Shown: in pieces, positions 10,501 to 20,666 of the stretch
Layout: each line of letters starts with the position of its first letter
Position numbering within the stretch: the stretch's first letter is position 1
Origin: Blastocladiella emersonii ATCC 22665
Taxonomy: Eukaryota > Blastocladiomycota > Blastocladiomycetes > Blastocladiales > Blastocladiaceae
Reading direction: 5' to 3'
Assembly (NCBI GenBank): GCA_025594325.1
Contig: JANHCV010000004.1
Location: 248,001 to 312,000 of the forward strand
Length of the DNA: 64,000 nt
Program-made: the position numbers and the translations under genes
Notes under the pieces: generated by a model
Databases searched by the model: none
Seen by the model: the letters and a program-made list of their open reading frames with translations, nothing else
Told to the model about the DNA's origin: nothing

Positions 10501-12788
10501 TCCATTTCGCCGAACAGCGGCTTGATGAGCGGGGTGAGGGCGTCGACGTGCTGGGTGAGGTGGCGGAGGCACTGCGGGCGGTTCTTGAAGTGGCGCAGCA
10601 GCTGGTCCTTGCGGTTGCTCGAGAAGGAGCAGTGCGGGCGGCCGCACGAGAAGGGCTTGGTGTTGTGGTGGATCACGGTGACGTGCCGCTGCAGGTCGTG
10701 CTTGCGGCTACGGTCGGTCGCGGGGCGGCGGTGAGCGATCGTGGAGGGTGAGGAGGGCGAGGAGACGGAGCGTACGTGAAGGTCTTGGAGCAGTGCTCGC
10801 AGACGTAGTTGCTGCCGCTGGTCTTGGCGTTGGAGGTGGTGGCGACGGCCGAGAGCGCGACGCTGCCCTCGAACTGCGTGCCCGCGGACGCGGACGAGTC
10901 GGCAGCATCGTCGGCTTGGGACGACTCGCCAGGTGCAGGATCGGCAGCGCCGGGCGCCGACTCGGCTACGGGTGCATCAGCGGCGGTCGGCGGCTCGATG
11001 GTCGGTGCGGCAGGCGAGGGCGCGGCGGACGATGCGGCCGAGGGCGCCTGCGACGACGACTGCGAGTCCGCGGTGGCGGTGCCAGCCGCGTCGGGTGCAG
11101 GCGGGAGCCGGAAGGTGATGCGCTTGACGGATGCCGATCCCGATGACGAGGACGTGGACGAGGGCCGCTGCGCGGTCGCGTCGGTCGCGGCGGGAGCGAC
11201 GGCGGGATCAGGCTGGCCCGTCGCCTGCTTGCGCTTGCCGGCGCGGCGCTTGGCTGGGGCCTCGTCGGCGGGCGCTTCGGCCTGCTCGCGGCGGCGCTTA
11301 GGACGAGCCCCCGCGGTCGCGGCGGGAGCGGGAGCAGGCGGATCGGCCGCGGGAGGAAGTGGGGGGAGTGGGGGCAGCTGCGGCGACGGCGACGGTGCAG
11401 CGGCAGCCTGAGCGGCAGCGACGGGTGCGGTGGCGGCGCCATCCCGCGGCTCCTGGTGCTGCGGCGGCGGCGGGTTCACCGCAGCACCGCCGTCGCGGTC
11501 CACGTCCATGGGCTCTGCATCGGCCTGGTGCTCGGGCCCCTGCTCGTGCACCGGCTCGGGCTGCTGGTGCGAGAAGGAGGCCGAGTCGGGGTTGGCAAAG
11601 GCGGCGTGGACGAGGATGGCGAGCGGGTCGTAGGCCGGGCTCGTCGTCGTCTCGGGCTGCTGCGGCTCCTGCGCGCGATCGGCAGGCGAGGACGACTCGC
11701 ACTGCAGCCGATCCTCGTCGTGGCGCAGCGGTGCGGGTCCCGGCGAGGCGGGTCCCGGCGAGGCGGGCGGGGTGCCGATCATGTTGGTGGTCGACGACGG
11801 CGGCGAGTCGGTGGCGGAGCGCGGGGCCGGTGATGGCGCGACGACGGGCGAGTGGTGGGCGGCGGCGACCGAGGCGCGGCGGGCGGCGTTGGTGACGGCG
11901 GTCGGGACGAGCGAGGTGCGGCGGCGGTCGCTTCCTGCCCGGTGGTGGTGGGCGCCGGGCGCGGGCGACAGCGGGGCGGCGCGGCGGAGCGGGAGGAGGC
12001 GGGGCGAGGGAGGGGAGGCGGCCGCGTCCGAGGCCGAGGTCGCAGGTGTACCGTTGGCGTGGCCGTCGTCGGAGGAAGACGGGTTGGTGTGCTGGGCAAA
12101 GTAGCGGTCGCGGTCGGCGGCGGTCGGCTGCGGTTGGCGCTTCCGGCCCTGCGGTTGCGGCGGTTGGGCCGACCCCGTGGCCCACGTGGCCGGCGCGACC
12201 GCAGGCGACCCGGTCGACCGCGCGGGCGACGCCGGCGCCGCTTTTCGTTCGCATCGTCGGTTAGCCCTGCTCTTCTCCCCAGTCCCAAGATCACAGTAGC
12301 GTACCCTCTCCGTCCTCACTACACGCGGCGGCCGCGGCCTCGGCCTCGGCGCACGGCGCGTTCTGCGCGAGGTGGCGGCGGAAGTGGTCGAGGCGGCGCG
12401 TCGCGAAGCCGCACCCGTGGCGCGGACACTCCATGGGCGGGCCGATCTTGGTCATGATGTGCCGGTTGAGATCGAACCGCCGCTTGAACGCCAGCCCGCA
12501 CACGCACCCGCACGCCGCCGCCGGCTCGCCCGACTCGGCGGCCGAGTCCCCGTCCTCGGGCGGCGGCCGCGGCCCGTGCAGCTTGCCGCTCGCGTCCACC
12601 CCGGACTGCGCCTCGAGCGACATGGTCGAGTAGCTGCCGCGCCGCCGGCTGAGCGATGGCGGCACCGGCGAGCGGGGTTGCTGTTGTTGTTGTTGTGGCG
12701 GCGGCGGCGGTTGTTGCGGTTCTGGCTGCGATGGCTGCTCCATCGCTGGAGCGGGGGAGGGCGTTGGGCGAGCGGCGTCGCGATCCAT
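7584..12788 (-). CDS. Large Pro/Gln-rich C2H2 zinc-finger protein, probable transcription regulator
   Basis: Three exons (12788-12305, 12240-10776, 10707-7584) give about 1690 residues. Intron 1 (12304-12241) is placed by its GTACGC donor, CTAAC branch point and exact frame restoration. Intron 2 (10775-10708) cuts a zinc finger: YVCEHCSKTFT on one side and RKHDLQRHVTVIHH on the other. Fingers are seen near residues 96-152 (CGCVCGLAFKRRFDLNRH and CPRHGCGFATRRLDHFRRH), 640-705 (the split finger plus CGRPHCSFSSNRKDQLLRH) and about 1120 (CPAPDCAYPAF...HDHLVNH). Much of the rest is low complexity: Ala/Pro runs, a Gln run, and a long Tyr/Pro/His-rich C-terminus rich in YPP and HPHH. I infer nuclear DNA binding; targets are unknown. 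The ATG at 12788 (context GCAGCCATGG) is preferred, though the frame is open upstream to about 13019. It could be two adjacent genes if intron 1 is wrong. Confidence 0.75.
9463..9546. repeat. 42-bp tandem duplication inside the zinc-finger gene
   Basis: Two back-to-back copies of the same 42-bp unit (9463-9504 and 9505-9546) encode a duplicated 14-residue Ala/Pro/Ser block (ATSSAAPSAARPAP). The identity of the copies suggests a recent in-frame expansion in a disordered part of the protein. Confidence 0.9.
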
Positions 12789-13781
12789 GGCTGCTGGGCG
12801 CACTGCGCGGGATTTGGAAGGGCGGGAGGAGGAGGAGAAGGGACGAGGGCAAGGGCGAGGTGGGAACCGATGAACCGCAGCGCCCGATTCGGGCACCGTG
12901 GGTCGCGCGGCGGTCGGCGGAGGAGTAAACGTGTGCGCGGTGGGCCTGCCGTTGCGGTTGTTTTGGCGAGCAGCTGCGGTAGGCGGTGCAGCGGTGACAG
13001 AGTAGCGATGGGAGGGCAAGGACGAGTGCGCGCGGTCGCGGCGAATCGGGCCGAGCGAGTAGGCGACGACGAGCGGCAGCGGTCAACGGGAGGGGCGTGG
13101 CGGCGCGGCGCGGCGGTGGGAGACGCGACTGACTGGCGGCGGCGAGGGATGGGCGATGGGCGGGGGCGGGGCTCCCGGTCGCTCGCTCACGGGGGGAGGA
13201 GGGTGGGAGAGCGGCGAGGCGGTCCCCCGGCGACCCGCATGCGCCGCGCCACCGCTCGCTCGCGCCCGCACCCGTGCCGGTGCACCGCCGCCCATCATCG
13301 CCTCTTGGGCGCTGACTACTGCGCCCCATCACGCGACCGCGCGCCTCGTCCGGCCAATCATCCGCGTCGCTGGGGCCGCGCATCGAGTCAACCGCGCTGT
13401 GGCGCCGCGCCTTGCTGCCCCTGGAACTGCTGCGCCACCATCCACCGTCCCTGCACCGGCCGCTTGCGCGTCGCGCGCGCTTCCCGCTCCTTGCTCACTC
13501 GCGCCAGTTATTAATATCACGACCTCGTCGACTCGATCGGCGACACTCGCGCTTCGCGGATGAATGCTGGGAGAGTCGTGGGCGAGGGACGCGAGAGTGG
13601 GCGCCATCGACGAGAGCCGAAGCCATGTGCGAGTGAAATTCTTCCGGACCTCACGCGTTTCATACGGCTCCCGACCATCTACCGAATCGACACACTTGGT
13701 TACCCCTCGCGTGAACTTCATATACGACCCGCGACCCGCCATGCGAGCGGACATCAGTCAATTCATCAGAGCAGAGACACC
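12789..13781. promoter_or_regulatory. Divergent intergenic region, zinc-finger gene / MATE transporter
   Basis: About 990 bp between two divergent starts. It is GC-rich at the zinc-finger side and less so toward the MATE gene. Both neighbouring reading frames extend some way into it (to about 13019 on the minus strand and 13560 on the plus strand), but those extensions lack conserved sequence and I treat them as leader. I see no tRNA or other RNA gene. Confidence 0.45.
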
Positions 13782-15194
13782 ATGGCCACGGACCACTCCC
13801 TCCTCGAATCGGCCGCCCCCGCGCCGCTCACCCCACTCCGCGCCATCCTCTATGAAGCGCGCCAGCTCACCCGCCTCGCTGTCCCGTGCATCGGCAGCAC
13901 GCTGCTCAACTACGCCAACCGCTTCGTCCCGACCCTCCTCGTCGGCCGCCTGGGCGCGCCCGAGCTCGCCGCGACCACGCTCGCCGTCATGTTCGCCAAC
14001 GTTGCCGGCTTTCCGATCTTCTTCGGCCTCGCCTCGGCGCTCGACACGCTCGCCGCACAGGCCGTGACGGGCGCCAGCGACAAGTCGCTCGTCGGCGTGT
14101 ACCTGCAGCGCGCGGTGGTCGTCAACCTGGCCGTCGCGGTCCCGCTGTCCGCGGCCTGGTTCACGGCAGCGCCGTTGCTCGTCCTAGCGGGCCAGGACCC
14201 AGAGCTCGCCGCGCGCGCGGGCACGTACCTGCGGTACCTTTGGATCGGCCTGCTCCCCATGATCATCTCGAACTGCGTCTCAAAGTTCCTGGTCGCGCAG
14301 AACCGCGCGCGCGCGCCGTTCGCCGCCTCGCTCGCCGCGCTGCCCGTCAACGTCGGCCTCGGGTACCTGCTCGCGTTCCACACCCCGCTCGGCATGTACG
14401 GCACCGCCGTCGCGAGCGTTGTTGCGGAGTGGATCACGGCCGTGGCGCTGACCGTCTACGCCGCGCGCGTGTCGCCGTACTGGCCCTCGTTTGCTACCCT
14501 GCGCGCGGCCGCGGCGCCCGCGGGACTCCGCGCGTACCTCGCCCTCGGCGTGCCCGGCGCGCTGATCACGGCGGCCGAGTGGTGGGTGTACGAGCTCGTC
14601 GCGCTCGTCGCGGGCGCCGTCGGCGGGACCCGCGCGCTCGCCGCGCACGCCGTCGTGCTGCAGTGGACCACGGTCCTGCACATGCTGTTCTCGGGCACCG
14701 CCGTCGCCGCGGCCGCGCGTGTCGGAATGCAGCTCGGCGCGGGCGACGCGGCGGGCGCGCGGCGCGCTGCCGGGTGCGCTGTCGCGCTCGCCGTGGCCAC
14801 GGGCGCCGTCACCGCAACCTGCGTCCTCGCGCTCCGCGACCCGCTCGCGCGCGTGTTTGTCCGCGAGGACGACGTGGTCGCGCTGGCCGCGTCGCTGTTC
14901 CCGATCCTCGCCGCGTTCCAGTGCGCCGAGGCCGCCGAGTGTGCGGCGACGGGCGTGCTGCGCGGGTGCGGCCGCCAGAAGATCGGCGCGGCCATCGGGC
15001 TTGCCGGGTACTACGCGGTCGGGATGCCCACGGGCATCGCGCTCACGCTGGCCGCGGGGTTTGGGATCAAGGGGATGTGGATCGGGCTCGGCGTCGCCCT
15101 GTACGCGTGCGTCGCCGCGCAGGGCGTGTACTTTTGGCGCTGGCTCGATTGGGCGGAGGAGGTGGGCAAGGCCAAGGCGCGGACGCAAGAGTGA
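13782..15194 (+). CDS. MATE family multidrug/toxin extrusion transporter
   Basis: A single-exon membrane protein of 470 residues. It begins with EARQLTRLAVPCIGSTLLNYANRFVP and continues VGRLGAPELAATTLAVMFANVAGFPIFFGLASALDTLAAQA, the classic MATE N-lobe signature (the LDTLAAQA-type motif). About 12 hydrophobic segments follow, including LPVNVGLGYLLAF, VPGALITAAEWWVYEL and the C-lobe GVLRGCGRQKIGAAIGL motif. MATE proteins export organic cations or drugs in exchange for protons or sodium, at the plasma or vacuolar membrane; yeast Erc1 is a known relative type. The ATG at 13782 is chosen because it sits just before the first conserved block and has an ACC-ATGG context. The frame is open upstream to 13560 without conserved sequence. 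Confidence 0.92.
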   Translation: MATDHSLLESAAPAPLTPLRAILYEARQLTRLAVPCIGSTLLNYANRFVPTLLVGRLGAPELAATTLAVMFANVAGFPIFFGLASALDTLAAQAVTGASDKSLVGVYLQRAVVVNLAVAVPLSAAWFTAAPLLVLAGQDPELAARAGTYLRYLWIGLLPMIISNCVSKFLVAQNRARAPFAASLAALPVNVGLGYLLAFHTPLGMYGTAVASVVAEWITAVALTVYAARVSPYWPSFATLRAAAAPAGLRAYLALGVPGALITAAEWWVYELVALVAGAVGGTRALAAHAVVLQWTTVLHMLFSGTAVAAAARVGMQLGAGDAAGARRAAGCAVALAVATGAVTATCVLALRDPLARVFVREDDVVALAASLFPILAAFQCAEAAECAATGVLRGCGRQKIGAAIGLAGYYAVGMPTGIALTLAAGFGIKGMWIGLGVALYACVAAQGVYFWRWLDWAEEVGKAKARTQE

Positions 15195-15281
15195 ATAATA
15201 ATACATGATTGATTCGTCGCAGCCGACTCTCGCGGTCTGCGGGATACATGGTCCGTTTTCGGCCATCACATCACAACAACA

Positions 15282-16958
15282 TCACTCGTCGCCGTCCGCG
15301 GCGTACTCGGCGAGGACGGTCCACGCGTCGCGATCTGGGACCACGACCCACTCGTCGACGGGCACGGCCGCGAGCGACGAAGACACGGCCAGCAGCATGG
15401 GCGGCGGCTTGGTGATGGGGGCCGTCTCGTTCCACCCGCCGCCGCCGTTGCGCCACTCGACCTCGCGCAGGCGCGCCTTGTTCTCGCCGTTGAGCGCGGC
15501 GCCGTGGACGAGCAGCATGACGAGGAGGGCGGCGGTGGCGACGATGCGGATGCGGGCGAGGTCGTGAACCGACATGAGCATGGCCTCGGCGAGCGTCCAC
15601 ACGAGCCCGACGCCCGTCATGCCCCACGCCGTGACCATGACCGTGAGCGTGCGCGAGCGCGACCCGACCACGTCGTCGTGGTGCGTCGGCGACGGCAGCG
15701 CCGTCATGGCGAAGGTGCCCATGATGGCCAGCGACAGCGAAATCAGGAACATGAGGAAGGCCACCTGGCTGCCGTTCTTGACCGCCGTCACCGGGTCCGC
15801 CTGCAGCAGGACCGACCGGATGACGCCGCCGCTGCGCCGCGCGCGCGCCGACGACGTGGCCGCGTCCTCCTCGTCGCCGTAGCCCCAGTCGAGGTCCGTG
15901 TCAAACTCCCACCCGGCCAGCGGGTCCGCGTCGGTCCCCGCGCCCAGCACCGTGTCGCCCCACCCGACGTGCGCGCCCGTCTCGCCGGTGCCGCCGATGC
16001 CGCGGTACCCGGCGCGCGTCGACGTGCCCGCCATGGTCGGGTCAGCCATGGACTCGAGCAGCGGCTGGCGCTCCATGTCCTCGGCGGTGGCGCCCGCGCC
16101 CGGAATGCGCTGCACGGTGCGCACGCCGCGCGTCTCCTGGACGAGCCCCTGGACCACGGCCTCGGCCGTCGGGCGGTCGCGCAGGTCGCCCGAGTGCATG
16201 CCCGCGGCGGCGGCGGGCGAAGTCTCGATGTCGCTACCTGGCTCGAGCGGGGCGGCCGGCGCGTACCCACCACCGCCACGGCGGATCTCGGACTCGCGCG
16301 AGGCCGGCGCGACCCGCGACCCGCCGTGGCCGAGCGACTCGGGGTGGGCGAGGATCAGGGTGCGGCGGCTCGACTTGTAGATGGCGCCGGCCCACATGAC
16401 GGCGTACATGAGCGACCACACGGCGAGGAACACGAACGGCGGAATGTACAGGATGCGCGTGTCGGCGGCGGCCAGCCGGTTGTAGTGCGGGCGCAGGTCG
16501 CGCGCCGGCGGCACGTCGCCGATCGGCGCGTCGCTCGGCGGGCGCACCGGCGGACGCGGACCCGACGGCTCCTTGGGCACGTGCGGCGGCTCCGTCGACG
16601 GGTCCTTGGGCGGCACGTGCGGCGGGCGCGGGCGGGGGACCGTTGGCGGGTGCTTGGGGTGGCGCGGCGGCGGCAGCGGGTCGCCCGGCTCCTCGGGGAC
16701 CGGGCGCCGCGGGTCGCGCGGCGGAGGCGGGTGCTTGGGCGGCGGCGGGTGCGGAAGCGGGTCCGTCAGCGCGAACCGCGGGTCGTCGTCGCCGTCGAGG
16801 TCGAGGTCGAGGTAGTCGGCGTCGGCGCCGGTCGGGAACCACTCGCGGACGGCGGCGACCACGTCCTCGCGGCCGCGCGCCGGCGTCGCCGTGGCGGTGG
16901 TGCCGGCCAGCGCGGCGACGGCGAGGACGACGAGGAGTAGGGTAGAGCTACGTCGCAT
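15282..16958 (-). CDS. Secreted-pathway Pro-rich multipass membrane protein, unknown function
   Basis: A single-exon frame of 558 residues. It starts with a clear signal peptide (MRRSSTLLLVVLAVAALAG followed by small residues). An acidic patch (DYLDLDLDGDDDPR) is followed by about 120 residues of Pro/Lys/His-rich repeats (PPPPKHPPPP, PRHPKHPP, PPHVPKEP) resembling extracellular or wall-facing linkers. Four hydrophobic segments follow: one near residue 195 (YIPPFVFLAVWSLMYAVMWAG) and three near the C-terminus (VAFLMFLISLSLAIMGTF, TVMVTAWGMTGVGLVWTL, IVATAALLVMLLVHGAAL). Between them lies a charged soluble region with no recognised domain. I see no family signature; a role at the cell surface or in a secretory membrane is only inferred. 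It converges with the MATE gene, with under 90 bp between the stops. Confidence 0.7.
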   Translation of the reverse strand: MRRSSTLLLVVLAVAALAGTTATATPARGREDVVAAVREWFPTGADADYLDLDLDGDDDPRFALTDPLPHPPPPKHPPPPRDPRRPVPEEPGDPLPPPRHPKHPPTVPRPRPPHVPPKDPSTEPPHVPKEPSGPRPPVRPPSDAPIGDVPPARDLRPHYNRLAAADTRILYIPPFVFLAVWSLMYAVMWAGAIYKSSRRTLILAHPESLGHGGSRVAPASRESEIRRGGGGYAPAAPLEPGSDIETSPAAAAGMHSGDLRDRPTAEAVVQGLVQETRGVRTVQRIPGAGATAEDMERQPLLESMADPTMAGTSTRAGYRGIGGTGETGAHVGWGDTVLGAGTDADPLAGWEFDTDLDWGYGDEEDAATSSARARRSGGVIRSVLLQADPVTAVKNGSQVAFLMFLISLSLAIMGTFAMTALPSPTHHDDVVGSRSRTLTVMVTAWGMTGVGLVWTLAEAMLMSVHDLARIRIVATAALLVMLLVHGAALNGENKARLREVEWRNGGGGWNETAPITKPPPMLLAVSSSLAAVPVDEWVVVPDRDAWTVLAEYAADGDE

Positions 16959-17377
16959 GGGTGGCAGGGCGGGCGTGTATGGATGGCGCTCGCGATGGAT
17001 GCGAGCGGGAGAGGGAGCGAGGAAGGGGGGAGAGAGCGCGAGTTGAGGGCGACGGACGGGCGTCGTCGATCCCCCTCGCTGCCGTGGCCACCGTCTTCGT
17101 CGTTGGGCGCGAGTCCAAATCGCGCGCTGTGCTGCGCGGCGGCGGCGGCCGTGGGAGTCGGCCGCGGCCCGAGTGGAGTCAGCCCGCCTGCTGCGCACGC
17201 CACGCGCGGCCACACTACGCGTCGCTCTTGCGTTCGCGCTGAGACACGCGTTGCTCAAGGCTCGAGGGAAAGTGGAGCCGAGCCCGCCCCGCCTCGCCCT
17301 GCGCTTCGCTCTTGCCCGATTCGTCCAAGACACAGCAGCAGCAACAAAATGGGTGTATACATCGCGAAATGAGCCGC
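16959..17377. other. Intergenic region upstream of the Pro-rich membrane gene
   Basis: About 420 bp between the start of the membrane-protein gene and the 3' end of the HAD gene, both on the minus strand, so it holds the promoter of the former and the terminator of the latter. A short CAG/CAA run lies near 17332-17347. Nothing else is recognised. Confidence 0.4.
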
Positions 17378-18214
17378 CTAGTTCACGCCGTGGCCGTCCT
17401 CCTCGCCGTCGACGCGCGGCAGCGACAGCAGCGCGTGCAGCTCGCCGAGCTCGTGGATCTCAAAGTCGGCGTGCACGCGGCCCTTGAGGTGCCCGTTCAT
17501 GCTAGTGTGCACGAACACGCTCACCGCGCCCGCCGCACGCGCGCACAGCACGTCGTCCTCGCCGTCGCCCACCATCACCAGCTCGTGCGCCGGCACGCCC
17601 TACACGTTCCCTGAGGGTGAGCGCGCGAGTGAAGTGAAGGGAGGAGAGAGGGACCGTACCCAGATCTGGGCTATGTGCAGCAGCGGGTCGGCGTGCGGCT
17701 TGGTCGGCTGCACCGTGTCGCGCGTCACGACCGGGTGGAACGCGTAGTCGGGCGCGTGGTGCGTGAGCAGGTGCTCGACGGGCTCCATGTTGTTGCGCGT
17801 GAGGATCGCCTTGGGCACCCGCGCCGCCTCGAGCGCTCGCATCACCCCGTGGAACCCGCGCGCCATCGTCATCGCCTCCATGGCCTCGCGCTCCATCTCC
17901 ACGATGATCGCCTGCGCCACCGACCGATCCGGCTCGGGCATCGCGTACACCTCCTTGACAATGTCGTGGTGCGCCTGCAGCCCGAGCCGCTGCTTCATCA
18001 GCGCAAAGTCGAGCACCGGCACCGTCAGCGTCCCGTCCATGTCGAACACGCATCCGCGGATCGAGCGGCCCTCCGCCAGCACGCCCGCGGCGGGGGTGGC
18101 GTCCGTCGACGCGGACTTGCGCGGCGCCGCGATCCGCAGGAGGCCCGTCGTGAGCCCGGCCGCGCGATGCATCGTGTTAGACTCGTATGCTTGCGATTCT
18201 TGCGTGTGTTCCAT
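17378..18214 (-). CDS. HAD-superfamily hydrolase (phosphatase-like)
   Basis: Two exons (18214-17660 and 17599-17378) with a 60-bp intron give 258 residues. The four HAD motifs are visible: motif I FDMDGTLTVP with both aspartates, motif II as ILTRNN, motif III lysine in QPTKPHADP, and motif IV MVGDGEDDV right after the intron. A cap region (about residues 65-130) is helical. The arrangement FDMDGTLTVPV...F resembles the eukaryotic At2g33255-type HAD subgroup, whose substrate is unclear. Alternative in-frame ATGs exist: the first gives MEHTQESQ, the second MHRAAGLTTGLLRIAAPRK, which looks like a possible mitochondrial presequence, so location is uncertain. The reaction would be phosphate-ester hydrolysis via an aspartyl-phosphate intermediate; the substrate is not predictable here. 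Confidence 0.85.
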
Positions 18215-18805
18215 GAAGGCTTGAGGGAGAGCGCCGCGATCGGCCAGGTCGCGTCAGAGATCACGCGAGCGCGATCACCTCGCCCCATCACGTTCACTGC
18301 TGCCACCGTGGTCGCTGCCGACTCCCGCGCCACTCGAACCACCATCCCCAACGTCTCGCTCGCCCAAGTCCGTCTCGGAACACGCTGACGTCGCGACTCA
18401 AGATCCCGACGCGTCGCTGCGGTGTGCTCCATATTTTTACCGGCACCGAAGCGGCTTGGCGGTCGCGTCCCGCGTCACGGACGTTTCAACTGCCGGGACC
18501 TTGAAGCACCTTCCGGCTTGCCACGGAGTACCTCCGGGAGAACGATTTCTCATCTAAGGTTGCGATGGCCAGATCCCGTACAAAAGGGAGCCGTGCACCC
18601 CGCGCGCCCGCTCTCGTGCCGCGACCATGGTCTAGTCGCTCATCGATCACTCACGCACTCTGCGTTCGAGGCCGTCGCTCGCCTCGCTATCCAACCTCCT
18701 CCTCTTCTAGAACGGTCGTCGTTCATCCTCGCACTCCATCTTCAACCTGTATCGCGTCGCGATCCTCAACCCATCCTCCTCGTCCCGATCTGATCCCGCG
18801 ACGCG
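18215..18805. promoter_or_regulatory. Divergent intergenic region, HAD hydrolase / sugar transporter
   Basis: About 590 bp between two divergent starts, so both promoters lie here. The part nearest the transporter is rich in CTC/TCC pyrimidine tracts, typical of fungal leader sequences. No RNA gene or repeat was recognised. Confidence 0.45.
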
Positions 18806-20400
18806 ATGCCGTCCAACGCCCAGCTCTACAACTACTTCGTGAGCTTTGCGGCCGCGCTCGGCGGCCTGCTGTTCGGCTACGAGACGGGCATCATCAACTC
18901 GGTCCTCGAGATGGACCCGTTCCAGCTCTTCTTCGGGCTCGCCGAGTTCGCCGCCAACGGCACCCTGACCAAGACTGCCGACTCGACGTCGCGCGTCTCG
19001 ACCATCGTCTCCTTCTTCCTCCTCGGATGCATCCCCGGCGCCCTGTTCATCGCCTTCGCCGCGGACGTGCTCGGCCGCAAAAAGTCCATCTGGCTCGGCG
19101 CTATCCTCTTCACCGCGGGCGCCCTGATCCAGGCCCTGGTCTCGAGCTCGAGCAGCATCTCGGGCCGCGTCGCCGCCATCATGTCCGGCCGGTTCATTGG
19201 CGGCCTCGGCGTCGGCATCCTGTCCATGACCGTGCCCCTGTTCATTGCCGAGCTCGCGCCCGCCGACTCGCGCGGCCGCATGACGTCGGTCCAGCAGCTC
19301 ATGATCACCATCGGTATCGCCATCGCGTCCATCATCAACGCCATCATCATCGGCGCGTTCAAGAATGCGACCAAGGACAACGACATCCAGTGGCGCCTCG
19401 CGCTCGGCATCCAGGCGGGCCCCGGGTTCCTCCTCGTCCTGCTGCTGTTCCTGCTCCCCGAGTCGCCGCGCTGGCTCGTGTCGCAGGGCCGCAACGACGA
19501 GGGCCTCGTGATGCTCGCCAAGCTGCGCCAGGCCGAGGCTCAGTCGTCGGCGGTCCAGCAAGAGCTCCACGACATGACGCAGTCGATCGAGGCCGAGAAG
19601 CAGATCGGGTCCGCGTCGTGGGGCGAGCTCATGCGCCCGGGTATCCGCAACCGTCTCGTCATCGGTGTGATGCTCCAGTTCTTCCAGCAGTGGACGGGCG
19701 TAAATGCCGTGATGTATTTCTCATCTTCGTTGTTCATGGGCATGGGCGTGTCGAAGGCCACCGCTACGACCGTTGCCGTTGTCGTCCAATCGTCGATCAA
19801 CGTGCTCGGCACGCTCCCCGGCATGTACCTTATCGAGCGCGCGGGACGCACCAAGCTGCTCAAGTGGGGCGGCGTCGGCATGGCGACCTGCATGTGGACC
19901 CTCGTCATCTTCGTCAACCTGTTCAACTCGGCGTCCGCGGGGCTCTCCCCTGAGGCGTTCCCCGCCAAGGCGCAGGTCTACTCGGCCATTTCTGTCGCGG
20001 CCATGTTTACGTTCGTCTTCTTCTGTGCGTACACCGTCTCACGGCCGCGGATCCGCGCCGAAACGGATCGACTGACACTTCTCGCTCCCCATCAGTTGCT
20101 AGCACGACGGGCGCGACTCCGTGGGTCCTGCAGTCCGAGATCTTCCCGGCACGCGTCCGCGGCAAGGGCACCGGTATTTCGACGGCCAGCAATTGGATTA
20201 ACAACTACATCATCTCGGCGATCTGGCCTTTCGTCTCAGAAGCCCTGGGTGCCCAGCAGTATGCAATCTTCGGTTGCACGTGTCTGGTGATGACCGCCTA
20301 CGTCCACCTGCAGGTCCCCGAGACCAAGGGCAAGACGCTCGAGCAGATGGACGAGGTGTTCGGGTTCAAGGCCACGGAGCTCCACGAGCTCAAGGCCTAG
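18806..20400 (+). CDS. MFS sugar porter (hexose transporter-like)
   Basis: Two exons (18806-20024 and 20096-20400), with a 71-bp intron that has a GTGCGT donor and CTGAC branch point, give 507 residues. Sugar-porter motifs appear in order: GGLLFGYETGIINSVL in TM1, LGRKKSIWLG (loop 2-3), SGRFIGGLGVG, PLFIAELAPADSRGRMTS, PESPRWLVSQGR (about residue 218), QQWTGVNAVMYFSSSLF (TM7), then across the intron GATPWVLQSEIFPARVRGKG and the closing PETKGKTLEQMDEVFG. These are diagnostic for the fungal sugar transporter family of the major facilitator superfamily in the plasma membrane, which moves hexoses or related polyols by facilitated diffusion or proton symport. The QQWTGVN motif fits monosaccharide carriers; the exact substrate cannot be told. 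GAL7 lies 5 kb away, but linkage of function is speculation. Confidence 0.93.
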
Positions 20401-20666
20401 GTGATTTTCGGTGGCTGGCGGTTCATAGCAGCTTAATACATAGTTGCATGCAGCTGTACATTCATTCGTCGATCAGAGAGGGTCGCGAAGTAGGTTGCGT
20501 AGTCGGCGCGAAATCGTTTCAGGCCGCGACGCGGTCACCTGCTGCGATCGACCGCCCACTGCCACCCGTTTCGGCGCGCATGCCTGCGCGCATGCCTCTT
20601 TCGGGCGCCCTCGCCTTGGGCCTACCCGCTCTCTCCCTGCACGCACCGAATCCTGAACGCATCATC

